Assembly (NCBI GenBank): GCA_022457155.1
Contig: JAJGOT010000016.1
Location: 1,130,001 to 1,194,000 of the forward strand
DNA: 64,000 nt
Reading direction: 5' to 3'
Source of the DNA: Cladopsammia gracilis
Taxonomy: Eukaryota > Cnidaria > Anthozoa > Scleractinia > Dendrophylliidae
Shown in pieces: positions 1 to 10,822 of this stretch; the stretch's first letter is position 1; every line of letters starts with the position of its first letter. A program made the translations under genes and the position numbers. The notes beneath the pieces are model-generated. The model saw only the letters and a program-made list of their open reading frames with translations, was not told the DNA's origin and searched no databases.

Positions 1-498
1 TCTTTACGAAACTTTACAGTTTTACTAATATTGATGTGCTGAATTTGATACTGGACTCTTTTCCCTATGAAATTAAATATATTTTCATGCCATGCAAGCG
101 TGATATTGTGAGCTATTTTTATGGGGAAGTTGAGAGAATAAAAAAACGACAAATGTACAGTCACACTCACTTGGAACAAACGCCAAGTTTTTTCATGTTA
201 GATTGTTAAGTCATATTGAGCGAGTCATATTTCACATGCTCTCCGGTTTCTTTCTCTTTGGATTAAAAAAATATAACGGTTTTACAAAATTGGGAAAATG
301 AAGCTGACGCATGCGCAAATAACTCTTCAAGTTTTTCTCTCGCTCTGTGTAAGGCTAATCTGGGATTGTTTTAAAATTTCTTTCTTGGTTATATTAATTT
401 CGCAATTGAGCTGGAAATAGTTTTTACCCGGATAGCAGCTCTCTTTATTTCTGAGGGATGACAAACAGAATACTAACTGAATTTTTTTTATTTTACAG

Positions 499-541
499 CA
501 TCTGGATCCAGCTGGTTCAAGCCACGTGCAACTCATTCTTG
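499..541 (+). other. candidate 5' untranslated exon
   Basis: A 43-bp block is bounded by a pyrimidine-rich acceptor ending in TTTTACAG and by a strong donor TTGGTAAGTT. It would splice to the acceptor at 1801-1802 just before the host start codon. The splice signals are the only evidence. It could equally be an exon of an upstream gene or chance. Confidence 0.25.
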
Positions 542-1196
542 GTAAGTTTTGTGAAAGTTGTCATACAATTGTTCATCATAAGAAAACAGTTTCGTGCGTG
601 GCATATTAAATAACTGAAACGGCTCAGATTTAAACCAGAAAAGCTGTAGAAGACAATTGTAGCACCCCTGTCGTCGGAAATTTTCGAGAAACACTCTAAA
701 AGGTTCCCCTGTTTGATGGGCATACCTCAAATGAATTTTTACCCCTAAGATGTACCAATTTTAAAACGATACATGTCATATTCTGTCATATTTTTTGGCT
801 GAAAACCCTAAAAGGTACCGCGATAATTCTAACGGTGGTCATTTTAGATTTTAGTACCTTAAGCGGTACCAATCTACAAATTTTAACCCCTAAAAGGTAC
901 GACGAGCACCCTCGTCATTTTTATATGGGAGTCCCCACCCGCTCCGGGTTTCGTTTCCGGTCACGAGCGCTGAGCGCTTATTTGAAGGGTTATGTCTGCG
1001 GAGGAGGAGGCTATACTGAACGATCTTTATGTAAGTTATAACACATTTCAAAAACACGACACAATGTTTGAGTTTGGAAAACATGTTTGGGATACTTCAG
1101 TATCCATCATCAGTTCAGGATGTTTACAAAATTTGTAACTGTATATATAAAGTTAATAACAAAGAAATGTTGATTATAAATCATTGATTGATTGTA

Positions 1197-1665
1197 AGTC
1201 ATTTGTATATATGTTGGATTTAAAGTTAATTTCATCTTAAACAAAGACATGTCTTTATAAAAATGCAAAAAATATAGTAAACCAGACAAATTGGAAACAA
1301 AAAAAATGGAATCGGTCGTTTTCAATGTTGCAAAGTTTACAAACATTTGTATAGCTGCTTTTTTCATACTATCTGTTAAACGTTTTAAAAATATAATGTA
1401 TTCAACGAGTGTTCTTACATCCTCAAAGAGCTTTGCGCTCATTTGAAGGGTTTTTAATATCTGTGAAAGAGGAGGCTATATAGCGATGTTTATTTGCGTC
1501 ATTTGTATACATCTTGGATTTAAAGTTTACCTCATTCTAAACAAAAACATGTTATTGCAAAGATGCAAAAAATATAGTTAATAAGACAAATTAGAAACAA
1601 AAAGAATCTGATGAAATCGGTCATTTTCAAAGTTGCAAAGTTTACAGCCATTTGTATAGAATGGG
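1197..1665. repeat. diverged direct duplication (about 165 bp, two copies)
   Basis: The block at 1197-1362 (from TCATTTGTATATATGTTGG to ACATTTGTATAG) recurs at 1494-1665 with scattered substitutions and small indels, in the same orientation and about 300 bp apart. Confidence 0.7.
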
Positions 1666-1802
1666 ATGGGATTGAATTGGATTGTAATGTGTTGCATTAT
1701 AATGTTACTCGGTTACTCGCAAGGAAAAGCATTGGCAGTTCAATATAAACAAAATTCGCTGTTGATATATTTTATCATCTTATTTGCAGACTTTTCCTTC
1801 AG

Positions 1803-1859
1803 CTGAAATGCATCTACTGGTTTTTCTGGTGGTTGTATTATTCGCCGCTCCGTGCGCTG
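1803..1859 (+). CDS. host gene exon 1: signal peptide
   Basis: The acceptor CTTTTCCTTCAG (AG at 1801-1802) is followed by five untranslated bases, ATG at 1808, 17 codons and one further base before the donor GTATGT at 1860. The peptide begins MHLLVFLVVVLF and ends AAPCA: a start methionine, a strongly hydrophobic core and small residues, as in a cleavable signal peptide. The exon ends in phase 1, matching the discoidin exon at 24591. The two are separated by a 22.7-kb intron containing Polinton element 1. The product is therefore inferred to be secreted or a type-I membrane protein. Assignment to the same gene as the later exons rests on phase compatibility and domain logic, not on transcript data. 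Confidence 0.7.
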
Positions 1860-3469
1860 GTATGTACACTGTACTTGCATATTTTTCGATCAAGTCTTTT
1901 TTTTTTTTTTCAATCGTACCTTTAAATGTTCATAAATAAATGAAAAAAAAAAATAGATAAATAAATCATGTCGGAAAAATGCATACGCTGAGGGCAGTGC
2001 AAGCCCAGGAAAATACGCCCTATACACATCACAATTGCTGTACGCTTTTGATCTGATTGGTTGATTCAATAACACGCGAACTCTGAATTTGCAAATCTCG
2101 ACCAACAGTTTCTTGTTTCACTGTCGCAATTATCATAGCGGTGGGGGTCAAAGGTCATGTTTATGAGTTGTAATTGGGGGATTTCGATTCATTGTATCAG
2201 TCAGGGTTTTACTGTTTGCAACTTCAGAGTTCACGTGTTTTTGAAAGGCTCAGTATCCTCTTCCTTTTTAAGCTACCCCTCTAAGGCGGACACCCGTCCA
2301 AGGTGGGTTTCAATGGTGGCTGGTCCCGGCCGAGTTTCACTTGTTTGTTTGAATGCAGGTCATTAGTGTTGGGACAATTACCAAAATACTGGTCAAATAA
2401 TCTGCTCCCCGTGTGAGCCCAAATGTTTCTACTGGTCAGTTGCTCATATGCATTTCAATACCTTTTGTGTTTTGTGCACGGTCAAGGCAAACGAACACAA
2501 AAGAAATGAAGAATAAAAACATATAACAAAGGACTGACTGAGTTTCATAACCAGTTAACTATTAACTATGATTTTTTTAGATAAGACGTGTAGAAAAATC
2601 AGCATGACATGTTTCATGTTTCATTTTTACTTTAAAATGTTTTCTGTGGCACGGTTCATTATGCTAATCAAGGTGGCTCTAACCGCGTTTGAGTTTTGGA
2701 TGAAATCACAGCATGATCATTATAACAAAAAGCCTCCTAAGCACTACTTGCCTATGATGCTGTTAGATTATAGCGATTTTGCAAAATGAAGTTAGAATTT
2801 ATTTTAGGTCATGGCCGTTTTTTAAGCTATTTTTGAGCGTTTTTTTCTTTTTCTTTTTTTTGGTATTTTATTTATTTTTTGTCTATATTACATTTATAAG
2901 AAAACTTACACTTTAACACATTTACACTATCTAAGTAAATGAAAGAGAAAGAAACAAAAAAAAAATAAAATAAAATTTTCTTGGTAACTGTTGATAACAG
3001 AGAACCGACAAATGTGAAAAAGGCAAAAGTGGTTCACGGATCAATTATGGAAAAAGCCGGTTTTTTACTCGGATAGTGCTAATTTTGATTTTCTTAATCA
3101 GTGATGGGTTCCGGTAATTCTATTTTTTGACAAACACCTGGATTTAAAACATTAGAAAAATGTTAGTAATATTCAAAAGTCACAGTGATAAGAGAAATGT
3201 GAAGAACCTATTACATAAGTGGGAAAAAGTACCACTTTTTCCAAGTTTCAACCAGAATGATCAAAACCTGGGAAAAGAGTAATTTTTATATTTATGTTGT
3301 TCTGTCAAACATGTTCTACACGAAAACTTGTCTGATTTTTATGTCTTTTTCTGTTTGTAAATTAGGATTTTTGTGATATAGAACGCCAAAGACACTCTAA
3401 GGGTGCGTTCCTTTATTTTTGTCAATGAAGTTTTCCGTGACTTCGCCGTCGTGGTTGCTAAAGCTCCTT

Positions 3470-4250
3470 AATGACTTGCTGACTGCGGACTATGAAATGT
3501 GTACTATCACGATGGTCCGAAATGGGTGTTTTTCCTCCCACTTGGTTTATTAGAGACACGTAAAATTTGATAGAATCTCCGAATGGAACGAAACTTGGCA
3601 GGAATATAGACTGGAAAAATCCACATGCGACAGTGGTAGTTTTACACTTTTGATTGACAGCATGACGTCATAAATGATGCTGTAACTTAGGTATATAGGT
3701 ATTTTTACCTCTGATGTCTTGATGGCGTCAGAGGTAAAAATACCTATATAGTCCCAAATTAAAAAAAACTACAAATTTGATCCAGTATGTCATCCACTTT
3801 GTTTCCTTTAATTTTCATTCATCGTATTCAACTGTAAATACCCCTAAAGTTTGACTATATAAGGTAATAAAACAATTAAATTCTTAAAATTCCTTCTTTA
3901 ATCGTGACTCACTTTATTACTTGTAACTTTGTCCGGTTTTACATGTAATGGATTTTGATAGGGTTTTCACTGAAAAGCTTCTCTTTGACTGATACAGAAC
4001 ACGTCTATGTAGTTTTTGCAATGATTTTACTTAATTGACGTTCTAAATTTTGGTGCCAAATTTGGAAGCCATTTATGACGTCACAATGTCAATCAAAACT
4101 GTAAAAGTTCCACCAATAAATGTGAAATTATTCCAACAATTGTCCTGCCAAGTTTCATTTCATTTGGATTATTTCTCATGTTTCTATGAACTATGTGGGA
4201 GGGGAAAACACCCATTTGTGACCATCGTGTATATGGCCAGCAAGTCCGTG
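3470..4250. repeat. fold-back element with arms of about 190 bp
   Basis: The left arm around 3507-3670 (CACGATGGTCCGAAATGGGT, then CATGACGTCATAAATG) is repeated as the reverse complement at 4065-4230 (CATTTATGACGTCA to CCCATTTGTGACCATCGTG). A shorter hairpin sits inside at 3691-3751, with arms GTATATAGGTATTTTTACCTC and the complement. No transposase is encoded, so it reads as a non-autonomous inverted-repeat element. Confidence 0.7.
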
Positions 4251-4321
4251 GACCTTTATAGTGGACGACCGGACTACAGGCTCTGAAATGTGGAACGTGA
4301 ACTGTAAAATCTCGCTGCTTA

Positions 4322-5242
4322 AAGGATTGGTTCCCACCAGCGACATAACGATCATAATCATAATCATAACGTTGTTATGATCTAGTGGAAACACATAGGT
4401 ACAAGCAGTCGACTTTAAATTCTTTTCTCGTTTGTTTTGAACACGGTGCTTTAAAAATGACTGCTATACAAACCTACCCATTAATTGCAGCAATGATCGG
4501 CTTTCTGTCATCAACTACACTGATTTAATCAGGAGTTATTTCGCCATCGCATTATCATAAAACACTGTGTATTAAAGTCTGTCAAAGATTCATTGTATAA
4601 TATCGGGAATCTTTCCACGAGGCTTGCAAGACGCTCATCAAAATTCGACGCCATATTGGAATAGCATGAACTGCAAATTACTGGAACTAGTGTAATATTC
4701 TACCCTGGGTATTGTTATTAATGACATGGTAATAAGATATGGAGAATCGCTCTCGCCTGGGACAAGCCCAAGACCAGGCGAAGATGGGAGTTGAGAGGAT
4801 CAAGCCCTACTTACTCGATTGGGTGGGAGGGTTGGTTGCCAAACTCTTCCCTTTTGCGGTCTCGAGAAGAGTGATGGGGTGGGGCACGTGTAACTTCTTT
4901 TATAGTCTCATTAACATAATTCCCAGGGTATTAATTACCAATGCAAATTGAGTTTGCATAGGACGTTCATTAGCCAAAATGCAATGAATGAACATACGTC
5001 GTTATGATTACGACTATAAGCGCTAGAATTACATTCCCACTTCGACATAAGCATAATCGCAGACATAATCATGATCATAATCATAAGAAAATACCCGATC
5101 ATTTTCTTATGATTATGATTATGTCGATCCTAAGCGTCTTTATGATTATGTTTTTCGGCGTTCCCACTACGACATAAGCGACATACTTATGATTATGATG
5201 ATTATGGTTATGATTGTTATGTCGCTAGTGGGAACCAAGCCT
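4322..5242. repeat. inverted-repeat element (MITE-like), about 920 bp
   Basis: The left end AAGGATTGGTTCCCACCAGC is matched inverted by the right end, which ends GTGGGAACCAAGCCTT at about 5242; similarity continues through GCGACATAACRATCATAA. The interior contains further ATAATCATAATCATAA runs in both orientations (around 5050-5120). It encodes nothing recognisable. Confidence 0.75.
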
Positions 5243-5484
5243 TATGAAGCCAACTAAATGCTAACTTACTACTACTCCTAATAATATATAATATTATCAG
5301 TATATAAGTAAACACTTAAAGAGGTACAATACTAAAAATATATGGGTACAATGAATACTATGTAAAACAAATGTGGCTATACCATATGTTGACCACCACT
5401 AAATCATATGAATTTGTTCATTACCGTACCCAAATTCGCAATTAGCCAATCAGACGCCTAGTCTGATATCCTACGATATCCGAG

Positions 5485-5600
5485 ATACCACGCAGCTCTC
5501 AACAACCTCTAATTTTATTGGACCTGTGTATCATGCAGCTCTATTGTTTTCAGGGCTGGGGTCCATTGTTGTGTTGTTTGTTCTATTGTTTTCTCAGTAA
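5485..5600. repeat. short interspersed repeat also found inside element 2
   Basis: This block (GAGATACCACGCAGCTCTC to ATTGTTTTCTCAGT) recurs as the reverse complement at 39241-39365, inside the capsid gene of element 2, with about 90% identity by eye. The shared copy shows a mobile short repeat active in this genome. Confidence 0.75.
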
Positions 5601-6486
5601 ATCAGAGAAGACCTTGTACGATATCAAGTCACTGACCTGATATCGCACGATTTTATGGTGCAAAGTTTGAAAATGCAACCATTAACGTCAACTTGATCTC
5701 TGGTTCCAAAAGTTCCTCCAACTGAACGTTTGAACTCATTCTTGAAGCGAGTATTTGAAGACACTATTCAAAGTCATTTGAATATACTTTATTATGCATG
5801 CAAGCCAGTAGTCTCGTGCAAATGGATATGGAATCCCCTCGGGGCGCTCTCATTGGTGTAACGAGTATATATTAACCGCTCCCTGCTTAATTTGGCATCT
5901 TTTGACGGAAAACCACGCAGTGGAAAGCTCGCGACCCACCCTCCCTTCCCGAGTGATCTGTGTTCGGAGCTTCCATACAATGGAGCGCAGTTTTTTCCCC
6001 TTATGCGTTTGGCGGTTCGCCAAACAAAATGTTTGCCCTTAGCTGCAATACGGCCGCGTGTCCTCCCCGCAGCCGGGGCAAAAAACTGCACTCCACCAGC
6101 GACACACCGTGTCGTTTCCTGACTACGCCGGAGTGTCACTCCCTATATCTTAATCCAACAACAATGGCGGAAGGAATAATATAGTACTATTTATGTGTTC
6201 GTTCCCTCGAGATAAGACTTGTAAAATGATTCCTTCGGCATACACTGTAATTTTCTCGTTTTCAAATGTTGATAATAGTTTTTTGCAGAGAAGGGTTTTA
6301 CACATATTTTGCTACCACGATTTCTCACTTTGCTCGCTGTATAAAAGGTACGATTAGGTATAAATATTGATACCTGAATATAGGTCCTTTCGATACCTTT
6401 TGGATACCTTTCGATATTGTACGCGTGATACCTCAATTGAATATTTCTGTTTTATCTGTTTTAGTCATTTATATTATATATTTGGA

Positions 6487-6888
6487 TTATATTTTAGGAT
6501 TTGAAAGAAGACAATATAATGCACCACTTATTTGGCCCATTATTGGAGATCTTTTTATTTTCTTAGGCAATGAATGGCAGCAATATGTGTATCCAGGCCC
6601 CTTTTCATAGTCATTGTAAAATCTTCCAAATGCATCATGAAAAATAGCATGTTTAATTAAAAATTGGTATTTGGTGTTTATAGTACAAGAACCTGGTCCT
6701 ATTAATCCAATGTCAGAGTGTTTTTCTAATATTTGGTTAAATGATATTGGCTCATTCAAATAGTTTACATACAAAAATTGATATATTAAAGCCGATTTTA
6801 ATATTTCATCTTTAGTATTAGGATGTAGGTATTTTTGGGTTGTGAAAAATTTATTACAAAAATTAATTGCTTGCTCCAAATTCGACAT
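6487..6888 (-). CDS. conserved-looking hypothetical protein of element 1
   Basis: 133 codons, MSNLEQAINFCNKFF to LLSNPKI. I do not recognise the family. It is the last of the minus-strand genes of element 1, starting 69 bp downstream of the fibre gene's stop. A TATATATAA box lies about 35 bp upstream of its start, like the boxes preceding the other genes of the element. No signal peptide, membrane segment or catalytic motif is obvious. Composition and position support a real element gene. The function is unknown. Confidence 0.55.
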   Translation of the reverse strand: MSNLEQAINFCNKFFTTQKYLHPNTKDEILKSALIYQFLYVNYLNEPISFNQILEKHSDIGLIGPGSCTINTKYQFLIKHAIFHDAFGRFYNDYEKGPGYTYCCHSLPKKIKRSPIMGQISGALYCLLSNPKI

Positions 6889-6957
6889 GTATATTTATTG
6901 ATTACATTAAATGTAGCTTTTATATATAAAAATATGGTGTATGTTTTTCCTATGTGA

Positions 6958-8880
6958 TTAAAACTCTTCAAAAAGTGCACTGATATGACAATTATAAGGT
7001 GCAAATGTAATATCATGATCAAATGATATCAATTTGATTTGTATGTCTGCATCTTCCCTGAAATTGATAACTGATGTTGATATATTGAAAGTGTATAAAA
7101 TTTTATTTGATGTTTTTTCCCAATTCTGCGGAGCGAACGAAGTGTTATGAATTAATATAAACATTTTTTCATATCCTTCAGGCGGTTTATCGTCCAATAT
7201 CATCAGCCATAATTTTATAAGTTTCAAATTGATTAATGCAATAAAAGATAATGAACCGTTGAATATGATATCATAACTGTTCTTATTTTTCATATAATTG
7301 CCTAAAAATATGAATTTTTGTAACTGTTTGGGTTTTGGTAAACCAATTAGGTTTCTACCATTCATATCAATATCGGTCTCCATAACCATTTTTCCGCCCC
7401 CAATTACATAAACAGTATCAAATACATCTGGATCGACACTCGAGACATGACCTTGAACGCCATAAACGATCAGATGTGCTTTCTTTGTATTCCCTTTTGA
7501 TATACTTCCATGAAGATCTATCATAATATATTCAGGTGGAGATACCTGATACTTATGTAAATGAACAATGCTTTTTGTATATCCTTCAGTGTTGAATATC
7601 TTTGTAGTTTGCTGTCCGATATTAAGAACTGATGAGACAACATTGACAGATGTCGAACTAATGTGAGCTTTATCTGGAACGAAAAACTCGATCACCATAG
7701 TGTACTCACCTTGAGGAAGTTTGTATGCATTAAAACCTATCCTTGACCTGAACTCATCGTTATTGTCTGTCGTAAGAGTCATATCATAGGCTTTCTTATT
7801 GATTTTGTGTGGACTGGATACAAAATTGATAATACCATTAACAACAATATTACTCTCCGACGAGCTCTCGTTCACATCTTCCATCAGGTATCTGAAAACG
7901 TCTTTTTCTGCAGTAGAGGAAGTTATGTGTGACTTGTTCACATAACTCTTATAATCGTCTGTTATTCGTGTATACATGTTTGTATTAGAATCATTGAGTT
8001 CGGCGTTGAAGAATGAAACATTTACGGCAGCGCCATTCTCATTTGGTTTAGGTGTTGCTAAATTAGTAATTTTATAACTTTGCATATCAAGATCGCTGGT
8101 AATCGTTTTGTCTAATTTTTCGTTTAAATGTGTATCAACATAACCTTTATTCACAGCCATATCGCTTACAGTTGGGGTTTGAACATTATATATTACGTGG
8201 TTGTTCATATCAATTGAATTCCCCATAGGAAGCATTTCTTTCCGACTCAGAAAAATGTTTTTAGCATCGTCATAACTGATTAAATTCAAATAGTTGGCTC
8301 CCAAATCTTTATATGTCTGTTGCTTACTGTTTTTAATATTGTACATCTCCTTCAAATCAATATCTTTGGTCACTTCATGCGTTGATGCAGACGTATTGAG
8401 ATGGAATTTCTTCAGAGTTATCATATTCACCGCAGAAAGATCATTGTCTTCATCCGTATCCATATTTGTGATCAGTTTTCGATCCATATCAATTTCTCCA
8501 GGTAGAATTAATTTATTTCCTCGCAGATCCAAATCTGCAGTCATATGAGTTGTTCCATCTAACTTTAAATAATGCGTGTCTCCATACTCTTTATTAACAG
8601 CATCTTTTTCTGAAATTGGTGTTTTTAAATTTTTTATATTATTGTTTTTCATATCAAGATTACCTGTAACTAACGGCAGATGTTTGCTAACGAAAGTATT
8701 TCTAACAAATTTAAAATCAACTACATTATCCAAGCCAGTAACTTGTCCTATATTTACTAATTGTTTACCTTGCATGTCGTAATCACCGTCCTCTGTTAAT
8801 TTGAACCCTACTCCGGGCAACCCACGTTGCGGTGTTGCCGTTGATGTTGACGATGGTAAAATTCCATTTGAGTAACTCAT
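6958..8880 (-). CDS. fibre-like protein with repeated tail-fibre-type motif
   Basis: 640 codons starting MSYSNGILPSS at 8880. The frame stays open further upstream, but that part overlaps the end of the ATPase gene in another frame, so the 8880 start, with ATTAT-rich sequence just before it, is preferred. The N-terminal 350 residues carry about five degenerate copies of a motif of the form LDM-x3-x-I-x-N-L-x2-P-x4-DAVNK-x-YVDT; examples are LDMKNNNIKNLKTP and IDMNNHVIYNVQTP. Another copy, IDMNGRNLIGLPKP, sits near residue 530. Such repeats are typical of bacteriophage tail fibres and of some virion spike proteins. The C-terminal part is beta-rich-looking and may be the distal domain. Inferred role: receptor-binding fibre of the element's virion form. 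The frame is intact. Confidence 0.7.
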   Translation of the reverse strand: MSYSNGILPSSTSTATPQRGLPGVGFKLTEDGDYDMQGKQLVNIGQVTGLDNVVDFKFVRNTFVSKHLPLVTGNLDMKNNNIKNLKTPISEKDAVNKEYGDTHYLKLDGTTHMTADLDLRGNKLILPGEIDMDRKLITNMDTDEDNDLSAVNMITLKKFHLNTSASTHEVTKDIDLKEMYNIKNSKQQTYKDLGANYLNLISYDDAKNIFLSRKEMLPMGNSIDMNNHVIYNVQTPTVSDMAVNKGYVDTHLNEKLDKTITSDLDMQSYKITNLATPKPNENGAAVNVSFFNAELNDSNTNMYTRITDDYKSYVNKSHITSSTAEKDVFRYLMEDVNESSSESNIVVNGIINFVSSPHKINKKAYDMTLTTDNNDEFRSRIGFNAYKLPQGEYTMVIEFFVPDKAHISSTSVNVVSSVLNIGQQTTKIFNTEGYTKSIVHLHKYQVSPPEYIMIDLHGSISKGNTKKAHLIVYGVQGHVSSVDPDVFDTVYVIGGGKMVMETDIDMNGRNLIGLPKPKQLQKFIFLGNYMKNKNSYDIIFNGSLSFIALINLKLIKLWLMILDDKPPEGYEKMFILIHNTSFAPQNWEKTSNKILYTFNISTSVINFREDADIQIKLISFDHDITFAPYNCHISALFEEF

Positions 8881-8896
8881 ATATAATTGAGTTATA

Positions 8897-9529
8897 TTAT
8901 ATTTTTTCATTGAAATTCTTGGTTGTGAATTTCCGTGGCTTATCAATATATACGAAGCAAAATGGTTCTTTAGTTGCTTTCTCATATAATTCTTTTGGAA
9001 TACTGTTTTCACGACAAATTAGACTCTCTCATTAGCACTTGGGAATTCGTAAATAGAGAAATGTGAACAGTTCAATCTTATGTCTTTTGGTGTCTTATAG
9101 TAGCTTTGACTCAGATAAATCACACTGCAATTTTTGTCTCCCTCGTATAAAATAGTCGACTAATGGTTTTTGGTTTTTATCACATACAAAATCGTCGAAT
9201 ATTACCAATTTCTGACTTTCACTATCAAGATCATTTACAGGAATAATTTCATCATTGCTTGCTTCAATAACATCATAACCAGCTTTATTACTTATTGGTT
9301 GGAACATATCCATAAGATTCTGGTACTTGGACTGCTCTAAGTTTTTTGCGTAGAGATAAACTTTATCAAAATACAGCAGATTGTAGATCATATGCATCAA
9401 AGTATTTGTTTTTCCCGAACCACTTGGGCCGCAAACCAACATCCGAAATGATCGATCAGGCATGAAATCATATAACTGTTTAAAGTTTGAGACAACATCG
9501 TCTTCAACGTCATAATTTGGTATTTTCAT
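8897..9529 (-). pseudogene. FtsK/HerA (A32-like) genome-packaging ATPase, two frameshifts
   Basis: Starts MKIPNYDVEDD at 9529. Walker A is GPSGSGKT near residue 33-40, and Walker B is KLVIFDDFV about 75 residues later, followed by the FIRGR segment usual in Polinton ATPases. The frame then breaks at about 9135 in an A/T run. The expected continuation (NCSVIYLSQSYY type) is readable in another frame down to about 9018, and a second break near 9020-9027 leads to the C-terminal part, which ends at 8897. The summed length of about 210 residues is normal for the family. It lies 17 bp upstream of the fibre gene and diverges from the 9677 gene. The breaks could be decay or assembly errors; both lie outside the Walker motifs. 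Confidence 0.85.
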
Positions 9530-9559
9530 TTATATTATGTGGGTATATTATTTAAATAT

Positions 9560-9619
9560 AACATGGTGTATAACACGGTGTACAACACGGTGTACAACAC
9601 GGTGTACAACACAGTGTAA
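9560..9619. promoter_or_regulatory. five tandem 12-bp repeats between divergent genes
   Basis: Five head-to-tail copies of a 12-bp unit, consensus AACACGGTGTAC; three are identical and the outer two differ by one or two bases. Each unit contains a near-palindromic ACACGGTGT core. The array fills the 147-bp gap between the divergent ATPase and hypothetical genes, so it is placed to act on both. A binding site for an element-encoded regulator or a replication protein is inferred from position only. Confidence 0.6.
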
Positions 9620-9676
9620 AACGTTATTTTTTATATATGATTTTCATTTTTATGTAATGTAATAATATAACAATAA

Positions 9677-10802
9677 ATGAGTTTACTTAAGTGGAAAGAA
9701 CTCGCAAAGAGAAAATCTGAATTAGGTAATAAGATAAATTATGTTCATGATACAATTACAAGACAGGATGTTGGTAAAAAAAACAAGCCAAGATACATTG
9801 GCAAGGGTATTCAAACCAGTGACTACAAGATTAGATGATGTTATTGATAGGAATATAGATTTCAGGGTACCTCTGAGAAAAATGCGACTACGTAAGAAAG
9901 GTGAGCCAGGTATTGACTATATGCCTGATGTTGATCCATATGAAGAAATGGATGTAGAAGGTCTTATTGATTTTGGTGATTATATGCCGCCACAACACAA
10001 TAAACAGATTGTTCCAAAACCTCCAACATATGAAGAATCTTTAAAAGATATTTTAGAAGGAAATAAGGAGATTTATGTGGATCCTATGTACTTGAAGCCA
10101 AAATATGAAACATTGCCTGAATTCGAATATGATACTGATATAATGAAACAACAAGATGAAGAAAAAGAAAATATTGATAAGAAATATGATGAATTAATGA
10201 TGCAATACAATCAAAATAAAGAACAAGAACATACTCTTGAGGAAATTGATGAAATGTTAGAAAATCATGATATTGATGATACGATATTAGATGATATGGG
10301 AGTTATGACTTATGAAAATGTGTCAAAAATATTGAATCAAGAACAAATAACAGACAAAAAAACTAAAAGTTTTCTTACAAAGATTGTGAAAGATGCTAAA
10401 GCAAAAAGGGCGCAATTAAGTGGCCATAAAGCAACTGTTACAAAACGATTTAAGACGGGGGAATATTCAGAAAAGCAAAGAGATGAATACAATAAAAGAA
10501 TAGATGACGGGAGAATGATTTTAAATGAATACATAAACCACTATGAGAAAAAATTGAAAACAAAAAAAGGTTCCGGGATCAAAGGCCGAGGAAGAAAACA
10601 GATGGGTGGAAATATTGTATTTTATAATGATGTAAAGCAGCTTGTTAAAAAATTGGAATTGATTATTGGTGAAAGATTGGCAGGGAATACAAGCCTTGAG
10701 ATGCGAAATATGGGAGCAGCTATCCTGGATATTTTACTAAAGGCTGCAGAAATAAATAGACCACAATATAATAAATTGTATAATAAGTACTTCAAAATAT
10801 AA
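9677..10802 (+). CDS. conserved Polinton structural-type protein, one homopolymer frameshift
   Basis: About 374 residues. The start MSLLKWKELAKRK at 9677 follows an AATATAACAATAA leader. The frame shifts at a run of eight A (9776-9783) and continues to 10802. The middle is very acidic and probably helical (EEKENIDKKYDEL; PKPPTYEESL resembles a PPxY late-domain-like motif). The C-terminus has a Gly/basic linker (GSGIKGRGRKQMGG) and a conserved-looking domain (VFYNDVKQLVKKLELI, then LAGN). A related C-terminal domain occurs at 61492-61827 on the minus strand. It is followed at 20 bp by the penton-like gene. Function is not established; a scaffold or minor virion role is inferred from its place in the capsid cluster. 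Confidence 0.72.
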
Positions 10803-10822
10803 TTTATGTAACGGTATTATAT

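Larger units (their letters stand above)
1..1802. other. 5' flank / first intron of host gene
   Basis: No coding region is recognised before the signal-peptide exon. The stretch holds AT-rich DNA, short repeats of a CCCTAAAAGGTAC-like motif between about 745 and 905, and a diverged direct duplication at 1197-1665. A possible small noncoding exon lies at 499-541. Confidence 0.5.
1860..6486. other. intron 1, left part: repeat-rich, no gene seen
   Basis: Holds two fold-back elements (3470-4250 and 4322-5242), a short repeat shared with element 2 (5485-5600) and AT-rich sequence. Between 5800 and 6180 the DNA is more GC-rich, with a GTTTGGCG/CGCCAAAC hairpin near 6006-6024. No coding homology was recognised. 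A cluster of GATACCTT-like motifs at 6340-6432 lies just outside element 1. Confidence 0.5.

Noticed and set aside
5792..6184. Overlapping frames on both strands in a GC-richer patch (up to 115 codons)
   Set aside because: No domain or motif, low-complexity residues, and frames on both strands are open equally; more likely chance in GC-rich repeat DNA.
9560..9619. CRISPR-like array of direct repeats
   Set aside because: Units are 12 bp and contiguous without spacers, and the DNA is eukaryotic; it is a tandem repeat.
9776..9784. Programmed -1 frameshift at A AAA AAC in the 9677 gene
   Set aside because: The heptamer is a classical slippery site, but the downstream frame is reached by +1, not -1; an extra A in the run explains it better.
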